From NCBI GenBank assembly GCA_005888515.1, contig VAZR01000265.1:1-11712 (forward strand): a DNA stretch of 11,712 nt, given 5' to 3'. The DNA comes from Alphaproteobacteria bacterium. GTDB lineage: Bacteria; Pseudomonadota; Alphaproteobacteria; ATCC43930; CGMCC-115725. The notes beneath the pieces are model-generated. The model searched no databases, was not told where the DNA came from, and saw nothing but the letters and a program-made list of their open reading frames with translations. Every line of letters starts with the position of its first letter. Within the stretch, counting starts at the first letter, position 1. The position numbers were made by a program, and so were the translations under genes. Below are positions 1 through 6,857 of the stretch, piece by piece.

Positions 1-40
1 CCGCCTGGCGCAATACAGCAAGGTTGACGAGGCGCAGCAT
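1..40 (-). CDS. Start of a probable ABC transporter permease (partial, cut by window edge)
   Basis: An ATG at 40-38 overlaps the TGA stop of the ATPase gene by one base (TGATG), the usual sign of translational coupling. An AAGGCGG stretch seven bases before the ATG could serve as ribosome binding site. Only 13 codons are visible (MLRLVNLAVLRQA), with no stop before the edge. In nitrate/sulfonate/taurine-type importers the third component is a membrane permease, and none is visible elsewhere in this window, so a permease is the expected product. That identity is inferred from position alone, because 13 residues are too few to recognise a family. Confidence 0.5.
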   Translation of the reverse strand, partial: MLRLVNLAVLRQA

Positions 41-801
41 CAGGCAACCGCCTTGGGACTGCCGGCATCGTCGACTTCGCGCGAGAGATCGCTCCACAGC
101 TTGTCGTAGAGCGCCGCGAAGGCCGGATGCGTGCGGGCGCGCACCGGGTCGCGCGGCCGCGGAATCGTCACTGAATACTCGTGGATGATGCGGGCCCGCG
201 GTCCGCGCGATAACAGGTAGACCGTATCGGACAGGCTGATCGCCTCTTCGAGATCGTGCGTGACGAGCAGGACGCTGATCCCCTCGCGCTCGACCAGCGC
301 GGCCACCTCCTGAATGATCCGCGCGCGCACGATCGCGTCGAGCGAGGCAAACGGCTCGTCCATCAACAGCAGCTTCGGCGTCAACGCCAACACCTGCGCC
401 AGCGCGACCCGCTTGCGTTGCCCGCCGCTGAGATGCCGCGGATAGCGGTCAGCCAATCCGCCAAGCCCCAACCGGTCGAGCCAGAGGCTAGCCTGCGCGA
501 GCGCCCGGCGCCGCTCCGATCCATGAAAGACGAGACCGAGCGCGACGTTGTCGCGGGCGGTCTTCCACGGCAGCAGCGCGTCGTCCTGGAACAGGATGCC
601 GATGTCGGAGTGCCCCAGGCCACTCTCGACGGTTCCCGCGAGCGGCCGCTGCAGACCAATTACCGCGCGCAGCAGGCTCGATTTGCCCGACCCAGACGGT
701 CCAACGAGGCTGACGAACCGGCCATCCTCGACGGCGAGTTCAGCTCGTTCGAGGACCGGCTCGCCGCCGTAGGAGATCGTCAGATCGCGGACGCGCAGCA
801 A
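40..801 (-). CDS. ABC transporter ATP-binding protein, nitrate/sulfonate/taurine (TauT) type
   Basis: This 253-residue cytoplasmic ATPase would drive uptake of the ligand bound by the protein encoded just upstream. All ABC motifs are present in order: Walker A GPSGSGKSS at residues 34-42, Q-loop Gln72 in LFQDDALLPW, signature LSGGQ at 123-127, Walker B LLLMDEP at 143-149, D-loop SLD at 152-154 and H-loop His181 in VTHDLEEA. The DALLPWKTARDNVALGL stretch after the Q-loop is typical of the SsuB/TauB/NrtD group. The start is a TTG that follows the upstream TGA directly and in the same frame. No earlier start is possible, and the N-terminus then matches the family, so TTG is very probably real. 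Length is normal. The transported compound cannot be deduced; these systems carry sulfonates, nitrate, pyrimidine precursors, aromatic acids and others. Confidence 0.95.
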   Translation of the reverse strand: MLRVRDLTISYGGEPVLERAELAVEDGRFVSLVGPSGSGKSSLLRAVIGLQRPLAGTVESGLGHSDIGILFQDDALLPWKTARDNVALGLVFHGSERRRALAQASLWLDRLGLGGLADRYPRHLSGGQRKRVALAQVLALTPKLLLMDEPFASLDAIVRARIIQEVAALVEREGISVLLVTHDLEEAISLSDTVYLLSRGPRARIIHEYSVTIPRPRDPVRARTHPAFAALYDKLWSDLSREVDDAGSPKAVA

Positions 802-1854
802 TCAACTTCCCGCGATCGTCGTGTCGTGCAGCCCGGAGATGCTAGCGTCCGGCTTGATCAGCCCGCCGGCGATCAGGCTCTGTGCGACGCGCTGTGCGGC
901 ATCGAGATCGATCGTGACGGTTTCGGGATAAAGCGAGTCTCGGCGCTCCACCAGGATATCGCCGAGCTGTTTTGTGTCGAGGCCCGCGGTCATCTCCTTC
1001 GGAAGCGCCCCGACCAGCTGGTCGCCGCTCATGGTACGCAGCGTTTTGAGGGCTTCGGTCAGCGCCTTTGCGATCTCGGCCATCTCCGGTTTTCGCTCGG
1101 CGAACTCCTTGCCGCGCACCGCGACGCCCATAAACTCGTAACTGCCGCCGAGATATTTCCGCGCGTCGGCAAGATCCATCGCATTCATCAGCACCCGCGC
1201 GCCCGATTTCGACAGCAGCGTCAAGGCCGGCTCCTGTACGACGCCGGCATCGATCTGCCCCTGGCGCAGCGCCTCCAACAGATTGACGCCCATTGTGGCG
1301 AACTGCACCTTGGCGGCATCGGCGCCGGCCTGTTTCAACAGATATAGCGTCAACGAGTGATCGGCATTGCCGAGGGCGGAGACAGCGACGGTCTTGCCTT
1401 CGAGATCCTTGATCGAGCGGATTTGCTCCGCCGTTTTCGGCGCCGTAACCAGGGCGAACAGCGGCAGCCGCCCGGTTACCATGAAGCGGCGGATATCGGC
1501 GCCGACATTGGCGTAGGCCTGGATCGCGACATCGAGCGCCGTCGCGGCATAATCGACCGCGCCGCCGACCAGCGCCTGCATCGCCGGGTTGCCGCCGCGG
1601 GTATAGACGAGCTCGACATCGAGCCCGTGCTGCTTGAACAGGCCGGCGGAGCGCGCGACCTCGTAGGGCACGCCGCACAGGAGCTGGCTGCAATAGGCGA
1701 TCTTGACCTGCTTCAGCGGTTTTCCCTGAGCTCCGGAGGGGGTCGGATGCACTGCCGGCAACACGCTGGCGATCAGCGCCGCGCCCTTGAACATCGAGCG
1801 GCGCGACACCTCGGCAGCCGGTACCCGCGCGGTGCTTTCATCGCAACAGCTCAT
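802..1854 (-). CDS. ABC transporter substrate-binding protein, NMT1/SsuA/TauA-like, Tat-type signal
   Basis: This is a 350-residue periplasmic binding protein of the NMT1/THI5-like (NitT/TauT) superfamily, the ligand-capturing part of the importer whose ATPase follows. The N-terminus carries a twin-arginine-like signal (SRRSMFK at residues 17-23, then a hydrophobic run) with likely cleavage after Ala42. The mature part begins KIAYCSQLLCGVPYEVARSAG and shows the family pattern: AGLFKQHGLDVELVYTRGG, a DYAATALDVAIQAY segment, DLEGKTVAVSALGN and the QIDAGVVQEPALTLL helix region. The ATG is preceded by GGGGAGCGGGCG, an acceptable ribosome binding site. Length is normal and no lesion is seen. The 132 bases upstream separate it from the Tyr-rich gene and contain an AT-rich TAATAA run near 1890 that could be part of a promoter, without a good -35. 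The ligand is unknown. Confidence 0.92.
   Translation of the reverse strand: MSCCDESTARVPAAEVSRRSMFKGAALIASVLPAVHPTPSGAQGKPLKQVKIAYCSQLLCGVPYEVARSAGLFKQHGLDVELVYTRGGNPAMQALVGGAVDYAATALDVAIQAYANVGADIRRFMVTGRLPLFALVTAPKTAEQIRSIKDLEGKTVAVSALGNADHSLTLYLLKQAGADAAKVQFATMGVNLLEALRQGQIDAGVVQEPALTLLSKSGARVLMNAMDLADARKYLGGSYEFMGVAVRGKEFAERKPEMAEIAKALTEALKTLRTMSGDQLVGALPKEMTAGLDTKQLGDILVERRDSLYPETVTIDLDAAQRVAQSLIAGGLIKPDASISGLHDTTIAGS
808..811 (-). promoter_or_regulatory. Ribosome binding site for the TTG start of the ABC ATPase
   Basis: The GGGA on the minus strand lies inside the last codons of the binding-protein gene, six bases before the TTG at 801-799. It is the only Shine-Dalgarno-like run in the right place. 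It supports initiation at TTG, coupled to termination at the TGA immediately before it. Confidence 0.5.
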
Positions 1855-1986
1855 CGCCCGCTCCCCGGTCGCAGACCCGTACTTCCCTTATTACCGCGAC
1901 ATCACAAAGGCAGCCAGAGCGCGATGCTCAGAAAGACAACGAGGCTATCGAAGCCCGGACAAGAAGCCCCGACCGACGCTCCGCCT

Positions 1987-2274
1987 TCAGCGGTAGTAGT
2001 ACGGATTATAGGGATAGTAGGAATACCGGTAGGGCCAGGGGCTCACCGGCGCGCGTGGGTAGCCCTGCGCCGCCGGCGGGCCGTAATTGCAGGTGTAGGC
2101 CGGTCCATAAGAAAAGGCCGCATAGGGAGCATATTGATGTTTCCAGGCGCAGTCCTGCCAGCGCTCTACCTTTGCCCAGTAGGAGCGGTCTTCATACGGC
2201 CCTTCGGCCAATGCCGCGCCGGCGCTCGCCGCCAGCAGCGTCGCCGCGATCAAACCCTGTACGCTTGCCCGCAT
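1987..2274 (-). CDS. Small exported tyrosine-rich protein of unknown function
   Basis: I do not recognise a named family. The preferred start gives 95 residues: a Sec signal peptide (MRASVQGLIAATLLAASAGAALA, residues 1-23, split here only by cleavage after Ala-Leu-Ala) and a mature chain of about 72 residues. The mature chain has 16 Tyr, 4 Trp and many Pro, ends in a Tyr/Pro-rich tail (YSYYPYNPYYYR), and contains two Cys that could form a disulfide. An AGAGGG run seven or eight bases upstream supports the ATG at 2274. A GTG at 2319 with GAGGA six bases before it would add 15 basic residues to the signal n-region and cannot be excluded. The gene follows dctM by 75 bases on the same strand. Similar short Tyr/Pro/Gly-rich secreted proteins are common in Hyphomicrobiales, usually annotated hypothetical. 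An envelope role is a guess. Confidence 0.7.
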   Translation of the reverse strand: MRASVQGLIAATLLAASAGAALAEGPYEDRSYWAKVERWQDCAWKHQYAPYAAFSYGPAYTCNYGPPAAQGYPRAPVSPWPYRYSYYPYNPYYYR

Positions 2275-2349
2275 CGGTCGCCCTCTTGCCTGTGCAAATG
2301 CAAAACGCCCTCGCGGCACGGCAATTCCTCGCGGAACGGACTGGCGCCG

Positions 2350-3654
2350 CTACTGGCTCATCGTCGAGGGCAGCCACAACGCGATTTCGGGAAAGGCGAT
2401 CAGCACCGCGATCAGGATGATCTGCGCGACGATGAACGGCGTGACGCCGCGGAAAATCGTGTAGAGCGGCACGTCGCGTGCGATCCCCTTGATCACGAAA
2501 ACGTTCATGCCGATCGGCGGCGTGATCAGCCCGAGCTCGACGACCATGACAATGATGATCCCGAACCAAATAGGGTCATAGCCGAGCGCGCTGACAATCG
2601 GAAAAACGATCGGGATCGTCAGCAGAATCATCGCCAGCGAATCGAGCAGGCAGCCGAGGATGAAATACATGCCGATGATGACGAGCAGGATCGCCGTCTT
2701 GCCGAGCGGCAGACCGGTGATCCAGCCGCTGACGATGGTCGGCATCGAGGCGAGGATCAGGAAATTGTTGAACAGGATCGCGCCGATCAGGATCGTGAAG
2801 ATCTGCGCTGTAGTCTTCACGGTATCCAGCAGCGACGCGGAAAGCATCGCACGGCTGAAGCTGCGATTCAGGACGCTCAGCGCCAACGCGCCGACCGCAC
2901 CGATGCCGGCCGCCTCGGTCGGCGAGAAAACGCCGAGATAGAGCCCGCCGATCACGAGCAGAAACAAGGCCGCCGGGCCCCAGACGTCGCGCAGCACCAG
3001 GAGCCTCTCGCGCTGCGTTGCGCGGGCCGCCGGCGGCCCAAGCCGCGGGTCGAGGCGGGTCATCACCGCTATCGTGACCATGAAGCCGGCGACCGTCAGG
3101 AGGCCGGGCAGAAAACCGGCGAGAAACAGCTTCGAGATGCTTGTTTCGGTCAACAGGCCGTAAATCACCATGATGATGCTGGGCGGGATCAGGATGCCGA
3201 TCGTGCCGCCCGCCGCGACCGCGCCAGTCGCCAACCGGTCGTCGTAATTGTAGCGGCGCATCTCAGGCAGCGCGATCTGCGCCATCGTCGCCGCGGTGGC
3301 GATGCTCGACCCGCAGATCGCCGCGAAACCGCCGCAGGCGCCGATCGTCGCCAGCGCCAGCCCGCCCCGCCGATGCCCGAGCCAGGCGTTGCAGGCGCGG
3401 TACAAGGCTTCGCTGAGGCGTGCATTCCCTGCGATGTAGCCCATCAGCACGAACATCGGCACGACCGACAGATTGTAGGTCACCGCCGTGTCGTAGGCGG
3501 TCTGGCCGAGCAGCGACAGCGCCGCCTGCGCATCGATCAGCAGCAAGGTGCCGACAAACGCCGACAGACCCATCGCGAAGCCGATCGGCATGCCGCAGAA
3601 CAGCAGCACAAACATCAAGATGAGGATCAGGCTCGACAGCAGCGTGGGGTCCAT
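2350..3654 (-). CDS. dctM: TRAP transporter large permease subunit DctM
   Basis: This 434-residue inner-membrane protein is the transport channel of a tripartite ATP-independent periplasmic (TRAP) system, which uses an ion gradient to import organic acids. It is hydrophobic throughout, with about a dozen membrane segments. The N-terminus (FVLLFCGMPIGFAMGLSAFVG) and the two pseudo-symmetrical motif regions are characteristic of the family: GGFAAICGSSIATAATMAQIALPEM (108-132), GTIGILIPPSI (150-160), SPTEAAGIGAVGAL and, near the C-terminus, ELGLITPPIGMNVFVIKG. The ATG has a GGGAG eight bases upstream and lies 24 bases after dctQ, so the two are one operon. Length is normal and no break is visible. 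Confidence 0.96.
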   Translation of the reverse strand: MDPTLLSSLILILMFVLLFCGMPIGFAMGLSAFVGTLLLIDAQAALSLLGQTAYDTAVTYNLSVVPMFVLMGYIAGNARLSEALYRACNAWLGHRRGGLALATIGACGGFAAICGSSIATAATMAQIALPEMRRYNYDDRLATGAVAAGGTIGILIPPSIIMVIYGLLTETSISKLFLAGFLPGLLTVAGFMVTIAVMTRLDPRLGPPAARATQRERLLVLRDVWGPAALFLLVIGGLYLGVFSPTEAAGIGAVGALALSVLNRSFSRAMLSASLLDTVKTTAQIFTILIGAILFNNFLILASMPTIVSGWITGLPLGKTAILLVIIGMYFILGCLLDSLAMILLTIPIVFPIVSALGYDPIWFGIIIVMVVELGLITPPIGMNVFVIKGIARDVPLYTIFRGVTPFIVAQIILIAVLIAFPEIALWLPSTMSQ

Positions 3655-3678
3655 GGGTTTTGCTCCCTGTGCTGCCGG

Positions 3679-4218
3679 CTATTCCGTCATGCGCAGCACC
3701 GGCTGTTCGGGCGGCGGCGGCTCTGCTTCCACACCCCTGAACCGCGCCCAGGCGTGGCGCAATTGGACCAGCACCCCGGTCAGCAGGAAGATGCTGCCGA
3801 ACGCGACCGCGAAGGCGAACGGCCATAACGGCACCGTCCACACCATTGTCGTGTCGCCCTTGCCGTGCAGAAAATCGGCTTGCACCCACAGCCGCCAGAC
3901 CATCAACACGAGAAAGGCGGCAACGAGCAGGTTCATTACCAGCGCGAACAGGGCACGGCCGCGCGGCGGCAGCCGCAGCGTGACGACATCGGCGCTGATA
4001 TGGGCGTCCTCGTGAGTCACGAGCCCGACGCCGAAATAGACGACAATCGCCATCGCTAACTGCGTCAGTTCAACGGTGAAGGCGAAGGGCGCGTTGAAGA
4101 AATACCGCCCAACCACATCAAAAAATGTCACCGCGGCAATGACCGCCAGAGCCGCCGAGGCGATATGGGCGAGCCACAGCGTGACTCGCCCGTTAGCGCG
4201 GGTCAGATCTTCGATCAT
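3679..4218 (-). CDS. dctQ: TRAP transporter small permease subunit DctQ
   Basis: This 179-residue membrane protein partners DctM in the TRAP transporter. Four membrane segments are visible at roughly residues 14-35, 49-67, 88-110 and 128-151, the standard DctQ layout. The family stretch VVGRYFFNAPFAFTVELTQLAMA (35-57) and the following HEDAHISADVV (69-79) match the usual DctQ pattern. A Pro-rich tail (EAEPPPPEQP) ends the protein. The ATG has GAGG about ten bases upstream, a rather long spacing. It follows the broken dctP by 87 bases that contain two hairpins, and precedes dctM by 24 bases. Confidence 0.93.
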   Translation of the reverse strand: MIEDLTRANGRVTLWLAHIASAALAVIAAVTFFDVVGRYFFNAPFAFTVELTQLAMAIVVYFGVGLVTHEDAHISADVVTLRLPPRGRALFALVMNLLVAAFLVLMVWRLWVQADFLHGKGDTTMVWTVPLWPFAFAVAFGSIFLLTGVLVQLRHAWARFRGVEAEPPPPEQPVLRMTE

Positions 4219-4243
4219 TGCGGCTACGCCTCAACCTGGACCA

Positions 4244-4278
4244 CCGCCGTCCCGGCGGCATGCCGGCCGGAGGCCGGC
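4244..4278 (-). terminator. Two GC-rich hairpins between dctP and dctQ (possible attenuator or 3' stabiliser)
   Basis: Two short perfect inverted repeats lie back to back: CCGCCG-tcc-CGGCGG (4244-4258) and GCCGGCC-gga-GGCCGGC (4262-4278). They start 28 bases after the dctP stop and end 26 bases before the dctQ start. No T-tract follows on the minus strand, so this is not a standard intrinsic terminator. In transporter operons such structures often sit after the binding-protein gene and hold its transcript above that of the membrane subunits. That role is inferred here. Confidence 0.45.
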
Positions 4279-4305
4279 CCTCCCCTACAGCCGTTCATCG
4301 CTGCG

Positions 4306-5270
4306 TCAGCTCGATGCGGCTTTGATCATCGCCTCGAGATCGTCGAGCAATTTGCGCCCGTCTTGGCCTTTCTGATCGGCCTTCTTGACCCAATCGTCGG
4401 TCACCGGTTTCAGCAGCGGCTTCCATTTCTCGAACTCGGCGGGCGTGACGGTCTCGGTCGCCTGGCCCTTCTGTTTGGCGTCCTCGCGGCCGCGCTCATC
4501 GGCGGCCAGCCAGGCCTTGCCGATCAGCGCCGCGCCCGCTTCGCCGCTCGCTTTCGTCAGCGCGGCCTTGTTTTCCGGCGTCAGATTGTCGAATGCCTTG
4601 CGGCTGGCGACGATGACAAAGGATGGTGCGCCGAGCCCGCCGGGAGCCTCCAAATGGCCTTTCAGCAGCTCATTGAGCCGGAAGCTCTGCATCGCTTCCC
4701 ACGGAAATATGGAACCGTCCACGGTGCCCTTCTGGACCGCCTCGTAGGTTTCAGTCGCCGGCAAGGGAACAGCATTCATGCCAAGCGCCTTCGCCATCGG
4801 CAGGCTCGGGCCGGCGGCGCGGATCTTGAGTGACTTGACCTCGTCGAGCGTCTTGACCGGCTTCACCGTGTGAATCCCGTAGGGGCCGCCCATCCAGGTG
4901 ATCAGCAGCTTGGTGTCGGTGAATTCCTTCTCGGCGAGCCCGTGCTTTGTGTACCACTTCCACACGACCGGGCTGCACGTCGCCGGGTTGGCGCAGACCA
5001 GCGGCAGCTCGGCCCCCTGCAGCATGTCAAAGTCAGGTCGTACTGCGCGTCCATCTTGCCGAGCGCCGCCTTGTCGACCTCGACCGTCAGGTTCCCGCCG
5101 GACGCCGCTTCGATCGTTTTGATCCAGGCATCGAGCGTTTGCACCATCTGATGGCTGGGGCCGGCCCAATACGCCATCTTCAGGACCTGCTTCTCGGCTG
5201 AAGTGGCCGGGGCCGCGCCAAGCATGGCAATTGCGGCAGCGAATAGCAGGCCGATCACGACCTTTCGCAT
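4306..5270 (-). pseudogene. dctP: TRAP transporter substrate-binding protein DctP, broken by a frame change with apparent deletion
   Basis: An intact gene would encode the periplasmic ligand-binding protein of the TRAP system. The N-terminal frame starts at ATG 5270 (AGGGGGG upstream) and gives a Sec signal peptide (MRKVVIGLLFAAAIAMLGAAPATSA) followed by typical DctP sequence ending KAALGKMDAQYDL at residue 79. The continuation lies in another frame from Phe at 5031: FDMLQGAELPLVCANP, then LKIRAAGPSLPMAKALG (holding the conserved ligand-binding Arg), then AVQKGTVDGSIFPWEAM, to the TGA at 4306. Intact relatives have about 19 residues (a DGVAD...GYTPGR-like stretch) between these parts. Total length, 79 plus 241 residues, is about 20 short of the usual 340. 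A loss of about 58 bases would explain both the frame change and the missing residues. As written, translation stops at 4902 after 122 residues. An assembly error is the main alternative. Confidence 0.85.
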
Positions 5271-5302
5271 GGTAGCCCCCCTGCTTTGGTTTAACCGCCA
5301 CA

Positions 5303-5332
5303 ACAGTCCCGTAGATGCGGCCGCAGCGTCAA
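5303..5332 (-). promoter_or_regulatory. Candidate promoter of the TRAP operon
   Basis: On the minus strand, TTGACG (5332-5327) and GACTGT (5308-5303) are separated by 18 bases. The first matches the sigma-70 -35 consensus at five of six bases; the second keeps only the two most conserved -10 positions. The site ends about 33 bases before the dctP ATG, in the 151-base gap between divergent dctP and the DUF427 gene. No clear promoter is visible for the plus-strand gene, although TAGACT near 5381 could be a -10. Confidence 0.3.
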
Positions 5333-5421
5333 GCCGCACTATGCCGAAGCGAGGCGATTTCTCTCAATCTCCAGGAAGACTAGACTGACGGCGCGCGTGA
5401 CGGCCGCACAGGAGAGACATC

Positions 5422-6279
5422 ATGGCAATCGTGATCGACGGGCGCGAATCCGGGTTCAAGACCAATCCCGATTACAAGATCACTTTCGAGCCGTCGCCGC
5501 GGCGGGTGCGGGTGCAGTTCAACGGCGAGTGGGTCGCCGACAGCACCAATGCCCGTCTGCTGTTCGAGACGCGGCACCTGCCGGTCTATTATTTCCCACG
5601 TTCGGATGTGCGGCTGGATTTAATGCGGCCGACCGAGCACCACACCTTCTGCCCGTACAAGGGAACGGCGTCGTACTGGACAATCCGGGTCGGCGACAAG
5701 AGCTCGGAAAACGCGGTCTGGGGTTATCCCGAGCCGTATGACGAGGTCGATGCGATCAAGGATTACGTCGCGTTCTACTGGGACCGGGTCGATCATTGGT
5801 ACGAGGAAGACGAAGAAATCTTCGTCCATCCGCGCGACCCCTATAAGCGGGTCGATGTCATCGCCTCATCGCGGCATGTGCAGGTCATCCTCGGCGGCGA
5901 GACGATCGCCGATACGCGGCGCGGCCATTTCCTGTTCGAGACGCGCCTGCCGACCCGCTACTACATCCCGCCGGAGGGTGTGCGGATGGACCTGCTGGTA
6001 CCGAGCGACAAGGTCACCGCCTGCCCGTACAAGGGCAAGGCGCGCTACTGGTCGGCGAAGATCGGCGACCAATCGTTCCCCGATATCGTGTGGAGCTATC
6101 CCGATCCAATCCCGGAATGCCCGAAGATCAGGGGCTATCTGTGCTTCTTCAACGAGCAGGTCGACGCAATCCTGGTCGATGGCGTCGAGGTGCCGCGGCC
6201 GGTGACGCCGTGGTCGAAGGATTGGCAGGAAAAGGCGGCGAGCGTCCCCGACACGCGTGGGCCGGTGGCACGGCCGTAG
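5422..6279 (+). CDS. Tandem DUF427 domain protein
   Basis: This is a 285-residue soluble protein with two copies of DUF427 (PF04248). The first spans about residues 25-125 and the second about 145-255. Each holds the family signature CPYKG (Cys77-Gly81 and Cys201-Gly205), each is preceded by a LLFETR/FLFETR...YY.P...VR.DL block, and each is followed by YW and a W.YP.P segment. The matching cysteines are exactly 124 residues apart, which suggests internal duplication. No signal peptide or membrane segment is seen. The ATG has AGGAG about eight bases upstream. It is the only plus-strand gene, divergent from the TRAP operon and convergent with the DUF3775 gene. DUF427 proteins adopt a small beta-rich fold and have no settled biochemical function, so none is assigned. 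The family identification is strong. Confidence 0.9.
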   Translation: MAIVIDGRESGFKTNPDYKITFEPSPRRVRVQFNGEWVADSTNARLLFETRHLPVYYFPRSDVRLDLMRPTEHHTFCPYKGTASYWTIRVGDKSSENAVWGYPEPYDEVDAIKDYVAFYWDRVDHWYEEDEEIFVHPRDPYKRVDVIASSRHVQVILGGETIADTRRGHFLFETRLPTRYYIPPEGVRMDLLVPSDKVTACPYKGKARYWSAKIGDQSFPDIVWSYPDPIPECPKIRGYLCFFNEQVDAILVDGVEVPRPVTPWSKDWQEKAASVPDTRGPVARP

Positions 6280-6305
6280 AGGTTCCCTCGTTCCATAAAT
6301 TCGGC

Positions 6306-6385
6306 GTCCCGCGAAAGCCGGGACCCACCGCTCCGCTTCCGGAGCGGTTGCAGGGTGGGCCCCGGCTTCCGCCGGGGCGCGGGAC
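6306..6385. repeat. Nested palindromic (REP-like) element between convergent genes
   Basis: Three inverted-repeat pairs are nested. Outer: GTCCCGCG (6306-6313) with CGCGGGAC (6378-6385), perfect. Middle: AAGCCGGGACCCACC (6315-6329) with GGTGGGCCCCGGCTT (6354-6368), 14 of 15. Inner: CCGCTCCG (6328-6335) with CGGAGCGG (6340-6347), perfect around a CTTC loop; its first two bases overlap the middle arm. An alternative right-hand hairpin, CCCCGG-cttccg-CCGGGG, occupies 6360-6377. The element fills most of the 110 bases between the DUF427 stop and the DUF3775 stop. It has no T-tract, so it resembles a repetitive extragenic palindrome more than an intrinsic terminator, although it could stop or stabilise transcripts from both sides. 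Motifs of the form GCGAAAGCCGGGACCCAC recur in intergenic regions of alphaproteobacteria. Confidence 0.8.
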
Positions 6386-6389
6386 GGGA

Positions 6390-6791
6390 CTAGTCGCAGG
6401 TGCGGCCGAGGGCTTCGAGACCGTCGCCGAGATATTCCGGCAATGCCGCGTCGCCGATCATGTAATCGGGATCGCGGGCGGCGATGCGGCTCTCCGCCTC
6501 GGCAACGGCATCATCCCACTCTTCAACGCCGTAATCGTCTCGGCCAACGAGGATCAACGCCAGGAGATCGGTCTGCTCCTCGACATTGAGGCCGGCGATA
6601 AACTCGACGATCTCGCGGCGGCGGGCGTCCTCATCCTCGCCGATGCCCTCGGGGTCCTCGATGCTGACGAGCTCGCTGTCGTCGCCGGTCGTCGTCTTGT
6701 CGCCGGCGGTCGAGGGCACTTTGCCGGCAATCTCGCGCGCCGCCTCAATCAGGGCGCAGACCTTTTCCGTGCTTATGCGCAGCTCTGGCAT
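6390..6791 (-). CDS. DUF3775 family protein
   Basis: This is a 133-residue acidic cytoplasmic protein matching DUF3775 (PF12616), a family of unknown function frequent in alphaproteobacteria. Supporting stretches are LRISTEKVCALIEAAREI at the N-terminus, REIVEFIAGLNVEEQTDLLALILVGRDDY in the middle (the family's helix and LVALVWLGRG-like core), and a C-terminal MIGDAALPEYLGDGLEALG block. The central Asp/Glu/Ser-rich part (GDDSELVSIEDPEGIGEDED) looks unstructured. The start at 6791 is chosen because GGAGG stands five bases before this ATG; a longer frame reaching 6848 lacks that support and adds an atypical Arg-rich extension. It follows the acyl-CoA dehydrogenase stop by 66 bases on the same strand and may be co-transcribed, but a functional link is not evident. 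Confidence 0.85.
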   Translation of the reverse strand: MPELRISTEKVCALIEAAREIAGKVPSTAGDKTTTGDDSELVSIEDPEGIGEDEDARRREIVEFIAGLNVEEQTDLLALILVGRDDYGVEEWDDAVAEAESRIAARDPDYMIGDAALPEYLGDGLEALGRTCD

Positions 6792-6857
6792 GGCTCCTCC
6801 GTTCTGACCAAAGAAACGGAAGAGCCGGGCCCGGCGATCCCTATCCAATCAATCGCC

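Noticed and set aside
1357..3828. An 823-codon open frame on the plus strand, and similar long plus-strand frames at 256-1347, 6090-8030 and 9535-11586
   Set aside because: They lie opposite clear genes (binding proteins, dctM, acyl-CoA dehydrogenases, spermidine synthase-like gene), are rich in Arg, Gln, Asp and His, and show no family motif. High GC codon bias keeps antisense frames open.
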